This document shows, one piece after another, positions 1 through 39,782 of a DNA stretch of 64,000 nt (positions are counted from its first letter, which is position 1; the number at the start of each line of letters is the position of its first letter). The translations under genes were made by a program, and so were the position numbers. A model generated the notes under the pieces. It had not been told where the DNA came from and made no database searches. It was given only the letters and a program-made list of their open reading frames with translations. This stretch comes from Rhinopithecus roxellana (taxonomy: Eukaryota > Chordata > Mammalia > Primates > Cercopithecidae), in assembly GCF_007565055.1 (NCBI RefSeq), contig NC_044560.1, forward strand, positions 120,959,391 to 121,023,390, read 5' to 3'.

Positions 1-692
1 AGGCATGTGTCTGCATTGCAAGAGCTGGGGAACAAACTTCCCTCAGCAGTACCAAGTACAATACAATATACCTTGTAAAAGTGAGAATTTTGTCTTGTTC
101 AAAAAACACCAGAAATTGTCACAAAAAATGCCCTGTACCCAGCTGACCTATGAGTCCACAAATTTTAGTATCCATGCTACAGATAAAGACCCCAAAGCAC
201 TGAAGGCCTTCTTCGGAGGCCTCTGGCAGCTATGCAGAGTAGTCCACAAGTGGAGAAACCGATGTTCTGCATTCATACTGTCCCATGAGCCACAAAGAGT
301 TTAGCTATGCCAACAAAAGCTGTGACCCCTTCATGGTAACAGGACCTACTTGTTTCTGAACCACGCATACAGTGACAACAACCCTCAAGATTGAAGAAGG
401 CTGAAAACAGTAAGGCCTTCATAATAGCACAAACCAGAGAAATAGGAGGCAAGCTGTCCTTAGGATCATGACTTGGAGGGTAGAAAATTTGTCAAGATTT
501 ATGTGATACCCACAAGATCTCTGAAAGACATACTTCATCTTTTCAAGTCAACGTAAGAGGCCTCTGGGACAAAAATGGGTAAGGTCCATGGCACGACTTA
601 TCAGACAGAAAAAAATGACAAAGGAAGAAGTGCTGAAGCTACTCAACAAATCCTTCTGTGACTACATCAGGAATTAAAAGTTTAAAAAAAAG
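1..692. repeat. 3' flank duplicated at 48,340-49,160
   Basis: Shares blocks such as acttccctcagcagtac with ttccctcagcagtactgag near 48,378 and continues in step, resuming at 1,609-1,800 after an Alu cluster. It shows that the duplication unit extended beyond the gene's 3' end. No gene seen. Confidence 0.7.
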
Positions 693-1598
<906 letters not shown>

Positions 1599-1807
1599 CT
1601 AGCAAGGAACCTGGGTAGAGTGTAAAATGCACTGTAGCTGCCCCATGCTTGGAACTTTTGCAGATTCGCAATAAATGACGTTCAATCTAGGCAGGTGGCA
1701 CCCTCAAAGGAGCTCCTCGAATGTTACATTGAAAAAGACGTAACATTCCATATACATCTATTGTGTTTTTCTCATGTCAATGTTTGAGGCTCTAATAAGG
1801 CTGAAGG

Positions 1808-2088
1808 CTGGGCTGGGCATGGTGGCTTATTCCTGTAATCCCAGCACTTTGGGAGGTCGAGGTGGGCGGATCACGAGGTCAAGAGATCGAGACCATCCTG
1901 ACTAACATGGTGAAACCCTGTCTCTACTGAAAATACAAAATATTAGCTGGGCGTGGTGGCGGGCATCTGTAGTCCCAGTTACTCGGGAGGCTGAGGCAGG
2001 AGAAGGGTATGAACCTAGGGGGCAGAGCTTGCAGTGAGCCTAGACTACACCACTGCACTCCAGCCTGGGTGACAGTGAGACTCCATCT

Positions 2089-2121
<33 letters not shown>
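1808..2121 (+). mobile_element. AluY
   Basis: Full-length Alu ending in a long A tail (about 32 A) just before the decayed fingers. Confidence 0.9.
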
Positions 2122-2124
<3 letters not shown>

Positions 2125-2446
2125 TGAAGCCTTTCTTGCATTCATTACATTCAGAAAGCATTTCTGCAGTGGGAAGTCTCCTGTGTATTATGAAGCTAGA
2201 TTTCTACATAAATATCTCACATTTGTCACACTGGTAAGGCCCTGATCCAGTGTTAACTCTGATGTTAAAGGAGCACAGCGGTGTGGCTACAAAATCGCCC
2301 AAATGTATTTCATTTGTCTAGTGTGAACTGTGATGTTCAAAGAGAGAAGACCTTCAGGCAACTTTTTTTCCACATTTGCTGCAATCACAAGAACTCTCCT
2401 GTGTTTAACGAGACTGAAAGTTTTGGCAAAGGATTTTCCACATTCA
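2122..2446 (-). pseudogene. Decayed finger-derived 3' sequence
   Basis: Downstream of the ancestral stop the minus strand still shows finger-like pieces at 84-bp spacing with stops and frameshifts, such as a Cys-rich stretch near 2,120-2,160 and 'tttggcaaaggattttcc' near 2,420. It was probably part of a longer ancestral array and is now 3' UTR. Confidence 0.5.
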
Positions 2447-19143
<16,697 letters not shown>

Positions 19144-19372
19144 GGAACCACGCGGTTTTACGCAGGGTCGAGAGGAGAGAGCGACCAGCCAGGAGATATG
19201 GGCACGGCGGTCCCTATCCTGGCCCAGGAGTGGGACACGCTGGGCACCGTCACAGAGCTCCAGAGTCGCCTCGTGCAGCGGAGGACAACTGCTCTCCGCC
19301 TTCTGGGTTCAGTCACCGTAGTCCCGACCTAGCGCTGACTAGCCTCTCCCACAAATAAACCCAACACCAACC

Positions 19373-19384
19373 AAAATGGCCGCC
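19373..19384 (+). promoter_or_regulatory. YY1-like motif
   Basis: AAAATGGCCGCC carries the AANATGG core typical of YY1 sites in housekeeping-type promoters. It is conserved at 56,755-56,765 in the ZNF418 promoter. Confidence 0.45.
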
Positions 19385-19396
19385 ACTAGAGGGCGC
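19383..19396 (+). promoter_or_regulatory. CTCF-like core motif
   Basis: CCACTAGAGGGCGC fits the CTCF core consensus CCASYAGRKGGCRS at every position. The corresponding place in the ZNF418 promoter (near 56,766) reads taccagtgaacgc and lacks it. Confidence 0.55.
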
Positions 19397-19487
19397 CGGA
19401 AGTCCGGACCCATTGTCACGTGCACACAGGAAACACCTTTATCCTTAGCCCTCATGGCCTTTCCACGCTGTCATTTGACGCGGAGTT

Positions 19488-19504
19488 TTCTGGGTAATGT
19501 AGTC
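19488..19504 (-). promoter_or_regulatory. ZNF143/THAP11 (SBS)-like motif
   Basis: The minus strand reads GACTACATTACCCAGAA, close to the ACTACAATTCCCAG core bound by ZNF143. It is conserved upstream of ZNF418. Confidence 0.5.
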
Positions 19505-19596
19505 CCCTAGGTAAAAAGGCGGGTAAAGGGCGCGCTTCCCAGAAGCGCTTCTGCGGGAAAATCCCAACTCCACCTCAGGAGTACTCTTAAGAGGTG

Positions 19597-20324
<728 letters not shown>

Positions 20325-20539
20325 CTAGTGTATGGAAAAATATTATTTCAGAGTTAGTGTAGATGCTCCCAAAGGCTACAGACCCAAATTCACCTATCAT
20401 TTCAAATGGTCCTTCAGATGCAAAATTATTCCACTGGAAGCAGAGATCAATGCAAACGTTAATAACCATTATTGTATTGTTAAAATGAATGTGTAAACAC
20501 CCAGCGGGTTCATTTTGTCCACTGCCCAAATAGAGCCGA

Positions 20540-21198
20540 TTTATCAAGACAGGGGAATTGCAAAAGAAAAAGAGTTTGATTCACGTAGAGTTGGATGAAC
20601 AGCAGACTGGAGACTTATTAATATTACTCAAATCAGTCTCCCTGAAAATTGGGAGACCGGGTTTTTTGCTGTTGTTTGTTTGTTTTTTGAGACGGAATTT
20701 TGCTCCTGTTGCCCAGGCTGGGGTGCAATGTCACGATCTCGGCTCACTGCAACCTCCGCCTCCTGAGACTGGGGTTTTTTAAGGATAATTTGGTAGATAG
20801 GGGGCCATGAAGTCGGCAGTGCTGATTGGTTGGGTCAGAGATGAAATCATAGGGAGTCAAAGTTGTTATCTTGTGCTGAGTGGGTTCTGGGGGAGGGGGA
20901 GGCACAAGACAAGATGATCCAGTTTATCCATCTGAGTGGTGCCATCAGATCCATCAAGTTCAGGGTCTGAAAAATATTTCCAGCACCAATCTTAGCTTTT
21001 ACAATAGTGATATTATCCCTAGGAACAACTGGGGTCGTTTAGAGTCTTGTGGTCTCTAGCTGCATGACTCCTAAATGATAATTTCTAATCTGTGGGACCC
21101 TAATAAGTCAGTAAATTAACAGGAATTGGGAAGGAGCCAGGCTGGCAGAACAGGAACCCAACCCCAGCTGCAATCTTTTTGTATGAAGAAACCACAGC
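20540..21198 (+). mobile_element. LTR-like sequence with partial Alu
   Basis: Sequence such as tattactcaaatcagtctcc resembles ERV LTRs; the family is not fixed. A minus-strand Alu left-arm piece lies at about 20662-20766. Confidence 0.45.
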
Positions 21199-22604
<1,406 letters not shown>

Positions 22605-22802
22605 AAACCAATGCATTTCTTTAATGTATTTGACTGATGTCTCATGCCTCCTTAAAATGTATAAAACCAAGCTGCGCCCCGACCACCTTGGGCATATGTT
22701 CTCAGGACCTCTTGAGGGCTGTGTCACAGGCCATGGTCACTCATATTTGGCTCAGAATAAATCTCTTCACATAGTCTACAGAGTTTGACTCTTTTCATTG
22801 AC
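22605..22802 (+). mobile_element. 3' part of an LTR, family not recognised
   Basis: atgtataaaaccaagctg (TATA), cagaataaatctcttc (polyA signal) and the end ctcttttcattgaca are LTR-like. Confidence 0.6.
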
Positions 22803-24010
22803 ACTGAAGAAACCCCCAACCCAGAGGAAAATCATCCGCATGCACCACCTGGCTGACTTTGAGTGGGTGGTGTGCATATACCCAGATAAAGAATGGGATT
22901 GGTTCAGAGGCCCAACTTAGGGGAGGTAGAGTCTTTCCTGGTTAAGGTTAAAGGCTCCTCTCAATAAAAGGCAAGGACACTTGACCAAACTTTGGTTCAA
23001 TGCCCAACTTAGGAAGGTTAGAAGGTTAGATTACTTCCTAAGAGTTAGGGGGTTAGAGGCCTCTCTCAGTAAAGTCCCTCTTGGCTAGGAATGGGTTTGG
23101 CACAATGGGATGTTAACTGGTATTCTCTTTGGCATAATCTGCCTTGCTGATGGCTATGGGTGACAGGATTAGGAATGTACAGGATGATGGGACATGGGGA
23201 GCTTTTTCCTCCCCAAAAGGGAAAACTTGAGAGCTGATGGGACTGCTGGAAAAGATCCCTTTGCTACTGACAAGTGGCCACTTGAACTTTTCAGTGTCAC
23301 TGCAATGGCATGGGGGGGTCTTCTCTGGCCTCTCTAAGCTCCTGGCCTTACCCACCCTGCCACAGGCAATGTTTTTTTTTTTTTTTTTTTTGAGACAGAG
23401 TCTCGCTCTGTCGCCCAGAGTGCAGTGGCGCGATCTGGGCACTGCAAACTCCGCCTCCTGGGTTCACGCCATTCTCCTGCCTCAGCCTCCCCAGTAGCTG
23501 GGGCTACAAGCGCCCACCACCACACCCCACTAATTTTTTGTATTTTTAGTAGAGGCGGGGTTTCACTGTGTTAGTCAGGATGGTCTCGATCTCCTGACCT
23601 CGTGATCTGCCCACCTCAGCCTTCCAAAGTGCTGGAATTACAGGTGTGAGCCACTGCGCCCGGCAGGCAATGTTTTTCTCTGTCTCCTTTCCCTTTCTTA
23701 TATTTTCTGTTATTCAGGGTGACCATCTTGCCCAGAGACCAAATTGAAACTCCTGGTCAGAGGTTAAAGATGATGGTGCCCAACCAGGGCAAGTTTGAGC
23801 CTTGCCTGTTGGATATGCCAGTCAAAGCAGAGTGGCTAATGTGTATGTTTTGTCACATGTATTTTGCTCCGGCCAGAATAGAAAAAGATAATTTAGCTTT
23901 GTGTTGCGGATTGGCCCCCAGCTCATCCAGCCAGCTTGGTGACTAGAGCCTCTCAGGGAAAGGGAAACCAGAAGCCTGGAATGCTGGAATGCCAGCAGAA
24001 GGGTAAGAAT
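22803..24010 (+). mobile_element. Probable ERV internal fragments with an Alu
   Basis: 22803-23371 and 23666-24010 follow the LTR end directly and look like degraded ERV leader/gag-region sequence. No frame of useful length is open. An Alu on minus occupies 23372-23665. Confidence 0.45.
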
Positions 24011-24012
24011 TT

Positions 24013-24760
<748 letters not shown>

Positions 24761-24762
24761 TC

Positions 24763-24794
24763 ACACTTGCTCTTAGCCAAAAGGCCGAGAAGCG
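24763..24794 (-). pseudogene. U2 snRNA 5' fragment
   Basis: The minus strand reads CGCTTCTCGGCCTTTTGGC, then TAAGAGCAAGTGT: the first 32 or so nt of U2 snRNA with one change (GATC to GAGC). It is too short to be functional. Confidence 0.85.
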
Positions 24795-25335
24795 TTGAAC
24801 CAAAGCCACCGTGCCCGGCTGGGAAAGTTCTTTATAGATTTATAGTTCTTCTTTATATATTCTTTCTTGCTAAGTGTTGAAAAGATAACTATAATCATCT
24901 AAAGAGGATTAATTCATCACTTAGGGAAAGTAGAGGTTAGCAAGAGGAAGTTACTTCTCTTAGAGTATGTGATTCAAAGGAAAAAATGTCCTACATCAAA
25001 TATACACAGACTGGCTAAACATTTCTAGGTACATGTTGATTTATAAGCCACTGTAAGATTCAACACAATGAGGAAATTGCTGGTGTAATAAAAATAACAA
25101 ACATTAGATTGATGAAGCATAATAAAAGAATTTCAAACAGGAAAGATGTATGAATCTTTCATACAAAAAAAATTTCAACATGTATTTAAGTTGCATACAA
25201 GCAGTAAGATTTAACTTCATAAGAGAATTAACAAAAGTTGTTATTAATTCAAGACAAGAGCTTGCAGAGACTAAAATTGCTTAGTACTGAAAATTTTGCC
25301 AATATAAACTGTAGTTTGTGAAGAAAATGAAGTTT

Positions 25336-25428
25336 ATTTATTTTATTTTAAGGCAGGGTCTCGCTCTGTTGCCCAGGCTGGAGTGCAGTGGTACCATCTT
25401 GGCTGATTGCAACCTCCATTTCCGAGGA
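25336..25428 (-). mobile_element. Partial Alu left arm
   Basis: gcagggtctcgctctgttgc to ggctgattgcaacctcc only. Confidence 0.75.
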
Positions 25429-25851
25429 ACACTCTTTCATTCCCCCTGATTATAAAGGTTTTGTGGAAACATAATTGGGTGTAATAAAATAAAAATTTAC
25501 ACCACAAGAGACAGACACATACTCTTCAGTGTGTATGGTCATAATTTGTTTGAACAAGCCCTTATAAACTTCTAGGTATCACTGAAACTCCTATGTTGAT
25601 TAGGAATCATCAAAGATCTTTCCAGTGAGGATGAAAAATATTACCGAGAATGAAGTATCACTTTTTCATATATGTGCCTATATGCACTTATATAACATGC
25701 TGTAATACAAGGTGACATTTAGGGGTTGAGACTGTTAACATCTGATTGTACCTTGCTATTTGTAACCTACAATCTTTTATTCATGTTTCTCAAGTGCCAT
25801 GCCTTTAGGTGCCTAAACATCATGCTATCATATAACTTTTAGGGATAAGCC

Positions 25852-26138
25852 AGTGTGGTGGCTGACGTCTGTAATCCCAGCACTTTGGGAGGCCAGGGGG
25901 CAGATCACGAGGTCAGGAGTTTGACATCAGCCTGTCCAACATAGTGAAACCTCATCTCTACCAAGAATACAAAAATTAGTTGGACGTGGTGGCGGGCACC
26001 TGTAGGCCCAGCTACTCAGGAGGCTGAGGCAGGAGAATTACTTGAACCTGGGAGGCGGAGGTTGCAGTGAGCCGAGACCACAACATTGCACTGCAGCCTG
26101 GGTGACAGAGTGAGACTCTGTCTCAAAAAAAAAAAAAA
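25852..26138 (+). mobile_element. Alu
   Basis: Flanked by the target duplication aacttttagggata near 25,836 and 26,138. Confidence 0.9.
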
Positions 26139-26207
26139 CTTTTAGGGATAATATCTGAGCCCATATAACCTGCTGTTATAAAAGGTAACATTTAGGGATT
26201 GAGATTT

Positions 26208-26866
<659 letters not shown>

Positions 26867-27903
26867 ATCCACATTTCTTAACCTTTTGTTTCACTAAATG
26901 GGACAGGAATTTTAACTCTTGTATCCACGAAGCACCTTAGTAAGATAACAGAGATTCCATTTGCAAATTATGCTCCCCCCAAAAAACAGATATCTAAAAA
27001 ATGTTATAAAGACACGAAGTGTCCACTCAATAACTTTGATTCAAACTGTCTTCATGTTCTTCACTTCACAAAGATAAAGCTCTTACACTGGACTTTGTGA
27101 GGTTCCATGTGTTTGGTCAGCCATGAAAGGAAGAATAATTCAGAGTGAGAGGAAACAGATTCTAGGTAGCCCTCAGGGAAGTTAAGGAGGTTGCACCCTG
27201 CCTCTGGGTCCCTCAGAATGTCCCATCTCCCTGTCAGTGTCAGTGTCCCAGATAATCTTCTCATTGGGACATTTCCCTGGGAACAGTAGTTACTTGCCAA
27301 ATTCACATTCACTGTCAAAACTGTGGCTGTGGTGTCAATATTCATGCAAGTGGGGAAATGGGCATGTGACCCCTGAGAAAAGATTCTGGATTCCATAATC
27401 TCACCTTGCTGGGAAGAAACTACTGTTTCAGCAGAAAGTACAATTATAGTGTCTGCATAGGAACTGGAGATTATCTCTGGAAAAGAGCTTGGAGTGAGGA
27501 AATTAGTTAATAATGTGGATGAACTACCCATGGAGAATGACATAAGTAGTTAGAAGACAAAAGCCTGAGAACACATAAACCTCAATGGGTATTGAGTAGA
27601 GGACTCGGAGCTCTGAGATAATTGGAGCCCATGGCTATCCTAGAACTTGGATAACATAAAGTTCCTGTTTCTACAAAGTGTGTATCCTTTCCATATGTGA
27701 GAACTCTGAGGAAATACAAACTTGGAACAAAAGAAAGAGTAAAGTAATCTTAGAAAGATGTTGAATAGAAAGAAAGCTACAGTGGCATCTTAACTGTTTC
27801 ACTGCCTGGCAATCTATATGTATTGTCACTTTGGGATACTTATGATTCCACATGAAGTGGATAAGCAGCTCATCACTCTTGTGGTACTGAAAAACAAGTA
27901 TTC

Positions 27904-28530
<627 letters not shown>

Positions 28531-28699
28531 AAACCAAATATTCCTTGCAGCAAAGTGACATCACTGAAGAATGAATGAAGTTCAACATGTTTTTATTTCA
28601 TTATTTTTAAATATCTTAATGAAATGGGAAACAGATAAAATTCATTTGAAAAAAGAACAGATAAAATTCATTTTAAAAAACAAGCCTACAGGGGTGAGG

Positions 28700-29024
<325 letters not shown>

Positions 29025-29167
29025 CTAATTATTAAAATAACGAACAATTTCAAAGGCTAACCATACTCCCTCTTGGTAAGACAGAAGAACAGAAGTTCTT
29101 GGACACTGATGGTAGATACATAAACAAGAGCAATAATTTTAATCTTAGGTCATAGTTTGGCATTGCT

Positions 29168-31421
<2,254 letters not shown>

Positions 31422-32510
31422 AAAGCAGAACTTCTGACGAAAAGATTTCCCACATTCCCCACAGTGATAAGCTGTCTCTCCAGTGTGACCTCGCTGATGT
31501 TGAATGAATTTACCCTTTTGACCAAAAGACTTCCCACATTCTCCACACTCATAAGGCCCTTCTCCAGTGTGAACATGCTGATGGTTAAGGCTGTCCTTCT
31601 GACTAAAAGATTTCTCACACTCCCCACAGGGATAAGCTGTCTTTCCAGTGTGAACTTGCTGATGTTGAATGAGGCTGCTCTTTTGACTATAAGATTTCCC
31701 ACACTCTCCACACTCATAAGGTCCTTTTTCAGTGTGATCTCGCTGATGTTTGCTGAAGCTGACATATCTGCTAAAGGATTTTCCACAATCACTGCACACA
31801 TAACATCCATCTCTAGTGAAAAGTTTCTGGTGTGGAATAACTGAGTGTTTGGTGCTGAAGGCTTTTGTGCGTTTTCCACACCCGGAATTAGTTTTGCCCT
31901 CCTGAAAGGGTGGGCCATGCTTAGTTTCACTGTCTGTCTTCTCTACAGGATAAGAGGCTTCTTGTTGGCATAATCCTGAACTGGGCAGAACGTTCTCCCC
32001 AAACTCATGGAAGACAAATGGCTCCTGTGACACCCTGAGCTTACGTTTCTTTACAAACGATGCTTCTCTGATACTCTTTCTGCAGAATTTCTCTCCAATA
32101 TGCTGCTTCTGGTGCTGATTAAGGTTTGCAGTGTCATCCAAGTTTTTTCCACATGCCCCACTCCCGTTCAGCTTCTGCTTCTGATGAGTTTCCTGGTGGT
32201 CAACAAAGTGAAAAACATCCCCAAAGATGAGGCCACACATTTCACAGGGGTGAGCCTTCTTAGGAGAAACAGCTGCCCTAGGAGTCGTGTTCTGAGACTC
32301 TCTTTGTACAGAAATGCTCTGCTTAGATGGTGCCTCCTTATCTTTTGATCCACACCAACAATCTGAAACCAAGAAAATGCTGGTCAAGTGCAAAGTACCT
32401 CTGATGGGAAGGCACAGCCCACCCACAAGTACGTCTCACAAATTGAGGAATTACTCTATAAAAATATTTCAGGAACAGAATGTTGGCTTCAGGATGAAGA
32501 TAGGCCTGCT

Positions 32511-32851
<341 letters not shown>

Positions 32852-32941
32852 TCACAGAAGTCAGGAGGCCTCATGATGTAAAGAGCACAGGCATACATGC
32901 AACACAGGGAGTAGAGGCAGGGTCCACAGCTCCTTCCTCTA

Positions 32942-33318
<377 letters not shown>

Positions 33319-34316
33319 GCATATGTCAAGACCAAGAAAACATGAGTACAACACAGCAGAGGGTGGTCATGGATGGTTTAACAATGGGCATACACTTCCT
33401 AATACATAATTGATACACCAATATTGGTGACAACTGCAGATGAAAGCACAAGAAAAATGGGTGAGATGTGGAGTCCAGAGATGTGAATATTAGTGCTGGG
33501 GTGGATATCACAGTAGAAGTGGAAAAGTACAGAACTAACAAGTGTGAAACTCTCAACAATGGGGAAAAAAAGAAAAATAGTGTGTGCCTACTCATACTGC
33601 CACAAAAATACTCAGCATATACAAATGGTTTCTGGTATGATTTAGATAAACCTCTGAAGTCATGCCCTCCCCCAACATGGCACTCCTGAGGGACAGGCTC
33701 CCTTTGAGCCTATCGTGATGAGCCTGAATTGAACCGCATCTTGTGAAACATTGAGGACTCTCCATCTCACCCCCGGTACACGGGACTGGATGATATAAGC
33801 ATGAAGGGAGAGACAGCAGAGATGAACAGCCAACACTAGCTCAGGACAATTAAGCACCTGACAGCCCACAGTTTACTTAGAGTAAACTAAGTATTACAAG
33901 AGAATTCCTAAGCAGAGTCTTGTAAGAACAGTCTATGGTCTATGTAAGTAGTGACAATGTCAATGAAGGCAATTCTCGGCACAGGGAGGCAGGAAGAATT
34001 GTCAGACAGAGGAAAGAAGTGTTAGTAGAACCTGGGCACACAAGAGCTACCGATTTGGACAGTCACCTGACAGCCAGAGAGCAAGCAAAGTGGATACATT
34101 AGGGTGCCTATAAGACTCCTGACTCCTTCCCTGGGAGCCTGGAGCACAGGATGTGTTGGAGCTGCTTAAGGAGAGGAAAAGGCAATACACACACCTTACT
34201 CCTATCAACCACACAACTCACACAGAGAAGTGTAGAAGGAACCTGTGTCCAGGCTCCTTAAGTGAGAAAGACAGTCTTGTCAATGAAAAGGGGAATGGCA
34301 ACACTAGCTCAGCTCA

Positions 34317-34469
<153 letters not shown>

Positions 34470-34892
34470 CTATGATAGTGTCAGATGAAACCACAAACAG
34501 CCCCTCTGTTGAGGTACCACAACGCACCTCGCCACACAGCCACCCTTGCTCATCCTCCTCCCAAGGTCCCCAACATAGAGCTGAAACTGTCCACTGGTAC
34601 CTTTGTCTCCTCATGGGCCCACTGGTCAACTGCCATCAGCAATAAGAAGTAGGTGGACAAATAAGCATCCATGCTGAGGTCCGGACATAAAAAGGTCCAC
34701 CTCCTTCTGAATAGCAATATCCAAGCTCACGTAAAGCCCAGGGCAGCTGCCTGAGCCCATTGAACAAACTCGCTCTCTAAGTATACATCATTCTTTATAC
34801 TGCACAGACACATGCCCATGGCCACTCCCACCTGAGTTTTTCCCACCATCAGCCTCTCTCTGGCATCCCCACAAATAGAAGTTTGTTTTTTG

Positions 34893-35192
34893 GGTTTTTT
34901 TTTTTTTTGAGACATAGTCTACCTCTCTCACCCAGGTTGGAGTGCAATGGCACGATCTTGGCTCTCTGCAACCTCCGCCTCCTGGGTTCAAGTGATTCTC
35001 GTGTCTCAGCCTCACAAGTAGCCAGGATTACAGCCACGTGCCACTATACCCGGCTAATTTTTGTATTTTTTTTAGTAGAGACGGGGTTTCACCATGTTGG
35101 TCAGACTGGTCTTGAACTCCTGGTCTCAACTGATCCACCCACCGTGGCCTCCGACAGTGAGGAGATTACAGGGGTGAGCCACCGCACCCAGC
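34893..35192 (-). mobile_element. Alu
   Basis: Poly-T start, caccgcacccagccc end. Confidence 0.9.
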
Positions 35193-36363
35193 CCCCATAA
35201 ATAAAATTATTTCACAAAATGAAGAGGGTATAATGGCCCATGACTCCCTTGGGAATATGCAATGGTTTGTTTCTGTAACTCTGCTAGTCAGGATTGAGTT
35301 GAAACCCACTACAAAGTATAGCGACCTGGAACCCTGCCTCATCGCCTTGGTAAAAGGGTTGTCAGGCTAGGATACATTATCCAAGAGAGCAGAGTGGGAG
35401 TGAGATTTGTACTCACACCTTTTAAGGTTGTCCCACTGTCACAAGGTGTCAAAGTGACACATCATATGGGGCCTTCAATTCTGGCCTTTACCAAAATGTG
35501 GATAAGTATCCAGAGTATGCTTGACAAATACAAATAGGATCCAATATTTACACAGCATTTCCACGGTTTCCAAGAGCAGTGGTAATCCCAAATCATCCTG
35601 TGAATGTCTCCCTGAGTGACTCCATAGCCACACAGAACCACATGTGGCTTCAGATATCCACGGCCCTATCCCACTTCCGTGCTGCACCAGCTGAGACCTC
35701 AGCTGTAGCAACCCTCCTCTGTCCACCCAATGCCGTGTAAAGCCCAGCCCCTGGATTTGTGAACCAAACCAAATCTACTATCACAGATGAGCATATTTTT
35801 CACTGCCCACATGCACCAGGCTGAATGAAACTCCACAGGCACTTCCAAAGTCCTCTCAAAATGTTTGTGAGTCCAGACAGTGATAAATAGTTGCAGCTTT
35901 GGCACCGACTCAGTCCTAAGTGTCATCTTCCCTGAATTACTCCTATGCTTCTGCATACATCTATCTCTTGTCTGTTCTCTCCTTGGATGTCTATGTCCCC
36001 TTCCAAACTCTACCGTCTGATACGTCCTGCCATGATGGTCACTCACACCCTCTCAGGTGTTTAGGAAGCCCAAAAACATCCCTTGGGGACGTTAAGTAAG
36101 AGATCCACTCCTCAGCCTGTAATCACACCTTCCTGGCCCCTGAAAAGATTTACCACCATAATCGGAAGCATGTCCTCCTAAGTGGGGCCCATAACTAACT
36201 TATCGTAGTTTACCCATTAGCTTTCATATATCGGACGTCTCCAGTATCAACACCCTCCCAGACACCCCATCCTGTGTGTCTAGTTATCCATTTGATGCCA
36301 CGACTTATTGGTCCCTAACTCTTCATTTGGTCAAACAACCCTCTTGATATCCAGTCAATGTTA

Positions 36364-37267
<904 letters not shown>

Positions 37268-37669
37268 CTAGCTGTCTCTTTACAAAAAGTGAATCCTGAA
37301 TCCAGACACATGTGATTTTCCACATATCTGATCCATTAACCCTCACCTGGATTATGGCAGTAGCTTTATCTCTGACCTATCTTCCTCTTCCCTCAACCCA
37401 TAGTGTGTGCACCAAAGTCCAAGTAGACGAAGCCTATAGCCAGATAGAACTGGGGTAATATCACCTCCTGACTTTGATCCATTTTATCTCTAAGCATTTC
37501 ACAAACTGGTGGCAACTCCTGGGTTAACCTTCCAAGGGTGTTTACATTAGTTGACAGAAATGAGAATACCTCCATATAATCTGCCATGGCCTTAGTATCC
37601 TGGGTTTAGAGATTCTCCAGGGTCCTCGGATCCAAGGACTGAAAAAAATGGCACTTAAGAGTCCCAGGG

Positions 37670-38010
<341 letters not shown>

Positions 38011-38394
38011 AATAAAAGAAATGGTATCTTGGTAGTGGTGATGACTACAGTCTGTAAAAAGTAGAGGTTCCTCTTCAAAGACTTTCCTCTCCATCTAATT
38101 AGGAATAAATGGTAACTTCTTTTAGAAGCAAAATTTATTCAAAGATCTGTTTTAACATTCTTAGGTATCTGCTAGCTGTGATAAAAAAAAAAATCTATGT
38201 ACTTTATGTTCTTAGCTCCCACAATTTAGCCTAAGTATTTGCCTTGGCATGCTTACACTGGTCTAAGGAAGCATTAAGTCATATCCTGTTCCTCTTCCTT
38301 ATTTGAAAGTGTTTTTGCCTTTCTTAGCATTCCACAAGTTAATTCCTCCTTCCTTTGTTTTCCTCTGCCTTTGCCTCTTTTTAAAAAGTTCTAA

Positions 38395-38640
38395 GTTGCT
38401 AGCCAATCAGGACAAATACAGAATGTGAATTTGTATTCAGCCAATGGAAACCGGACATAGCAATAAGGTGGATGCATCGGGTTATAAATGACCCTGTCTT
38501 CTTTGTTCAGTGTACTCTCATAGCAAAACTGCCAGCAAGTGTACCGTTTCTGCAGAAAGTAAAAATGGCCTTGCTGAGGAAATTAATGTTCAAGTGCTAT
38601 TTCTTTACAGCACCAAGGAACAAGCATTTCAAACAGTCCT
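38395..38640 (+). promoter_or_regulatory. LTR-like sequence with CCAAT and TATA elements
   Basis: agccaatcagg, agccaatgg and gttataaatg occur in promoter-like order on the plus strand. It sits where the CpG promoter of the ZNF417-type gene would be expected but points away from that gene. Its activity is unknown. Confidence 0.35.
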
Positions 38641-38828
38641 TAAAGGTGGTGCTCTCCATCTGGTCATACTGGGCGTTTGTTAAAGCCATGTGTTCATGTC
38701 ATTGATGGGAAGTTATTATCATTGATTTATCTTGAGAGCAGGGAGTGTTCTGCGTGAAAAATTAGTATTGCATGAAAGAAAGACTTGTAAATTGCAAGAT
38801 ACAAAAGCCTATTAATACTGACCAGGTA

Positions 38829-39609
<781 letters not shown>

Positions 39610-39782
39610 TTATCAAACAGTTTTGACAGAAGTGGGTCTATGGAAGCATCAGTAGATGGTGAAAAAACTTAGGACCTCAGAGAAATGTTAGCACCCATGT
39701 CCAAGAGATGAAATTATGCTCAGCACATAATTGGAATGGTCAGTCTGATGGTTTTGGCTTCAAAATGAGGTCTTCTTCTTCC

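Noticed and set aside
22803..24010. Intact retroviral gene in the ERV-like stretch
   Set aside because: No long open frame; only degraded fragments remain.
24822..25850. Possible hidden exon in AT-rich unique sequence
   Set aside because: No open frame of note, no splice-flanked candidate and no similarity to the neighbouring genes.
27061..27543. 160-codon open frame on the minus strand in non-Alu sequence
   Set aside because: No family resemblance that I can name and no splice or promoter context. Most likely chance; a protein search would settle it.
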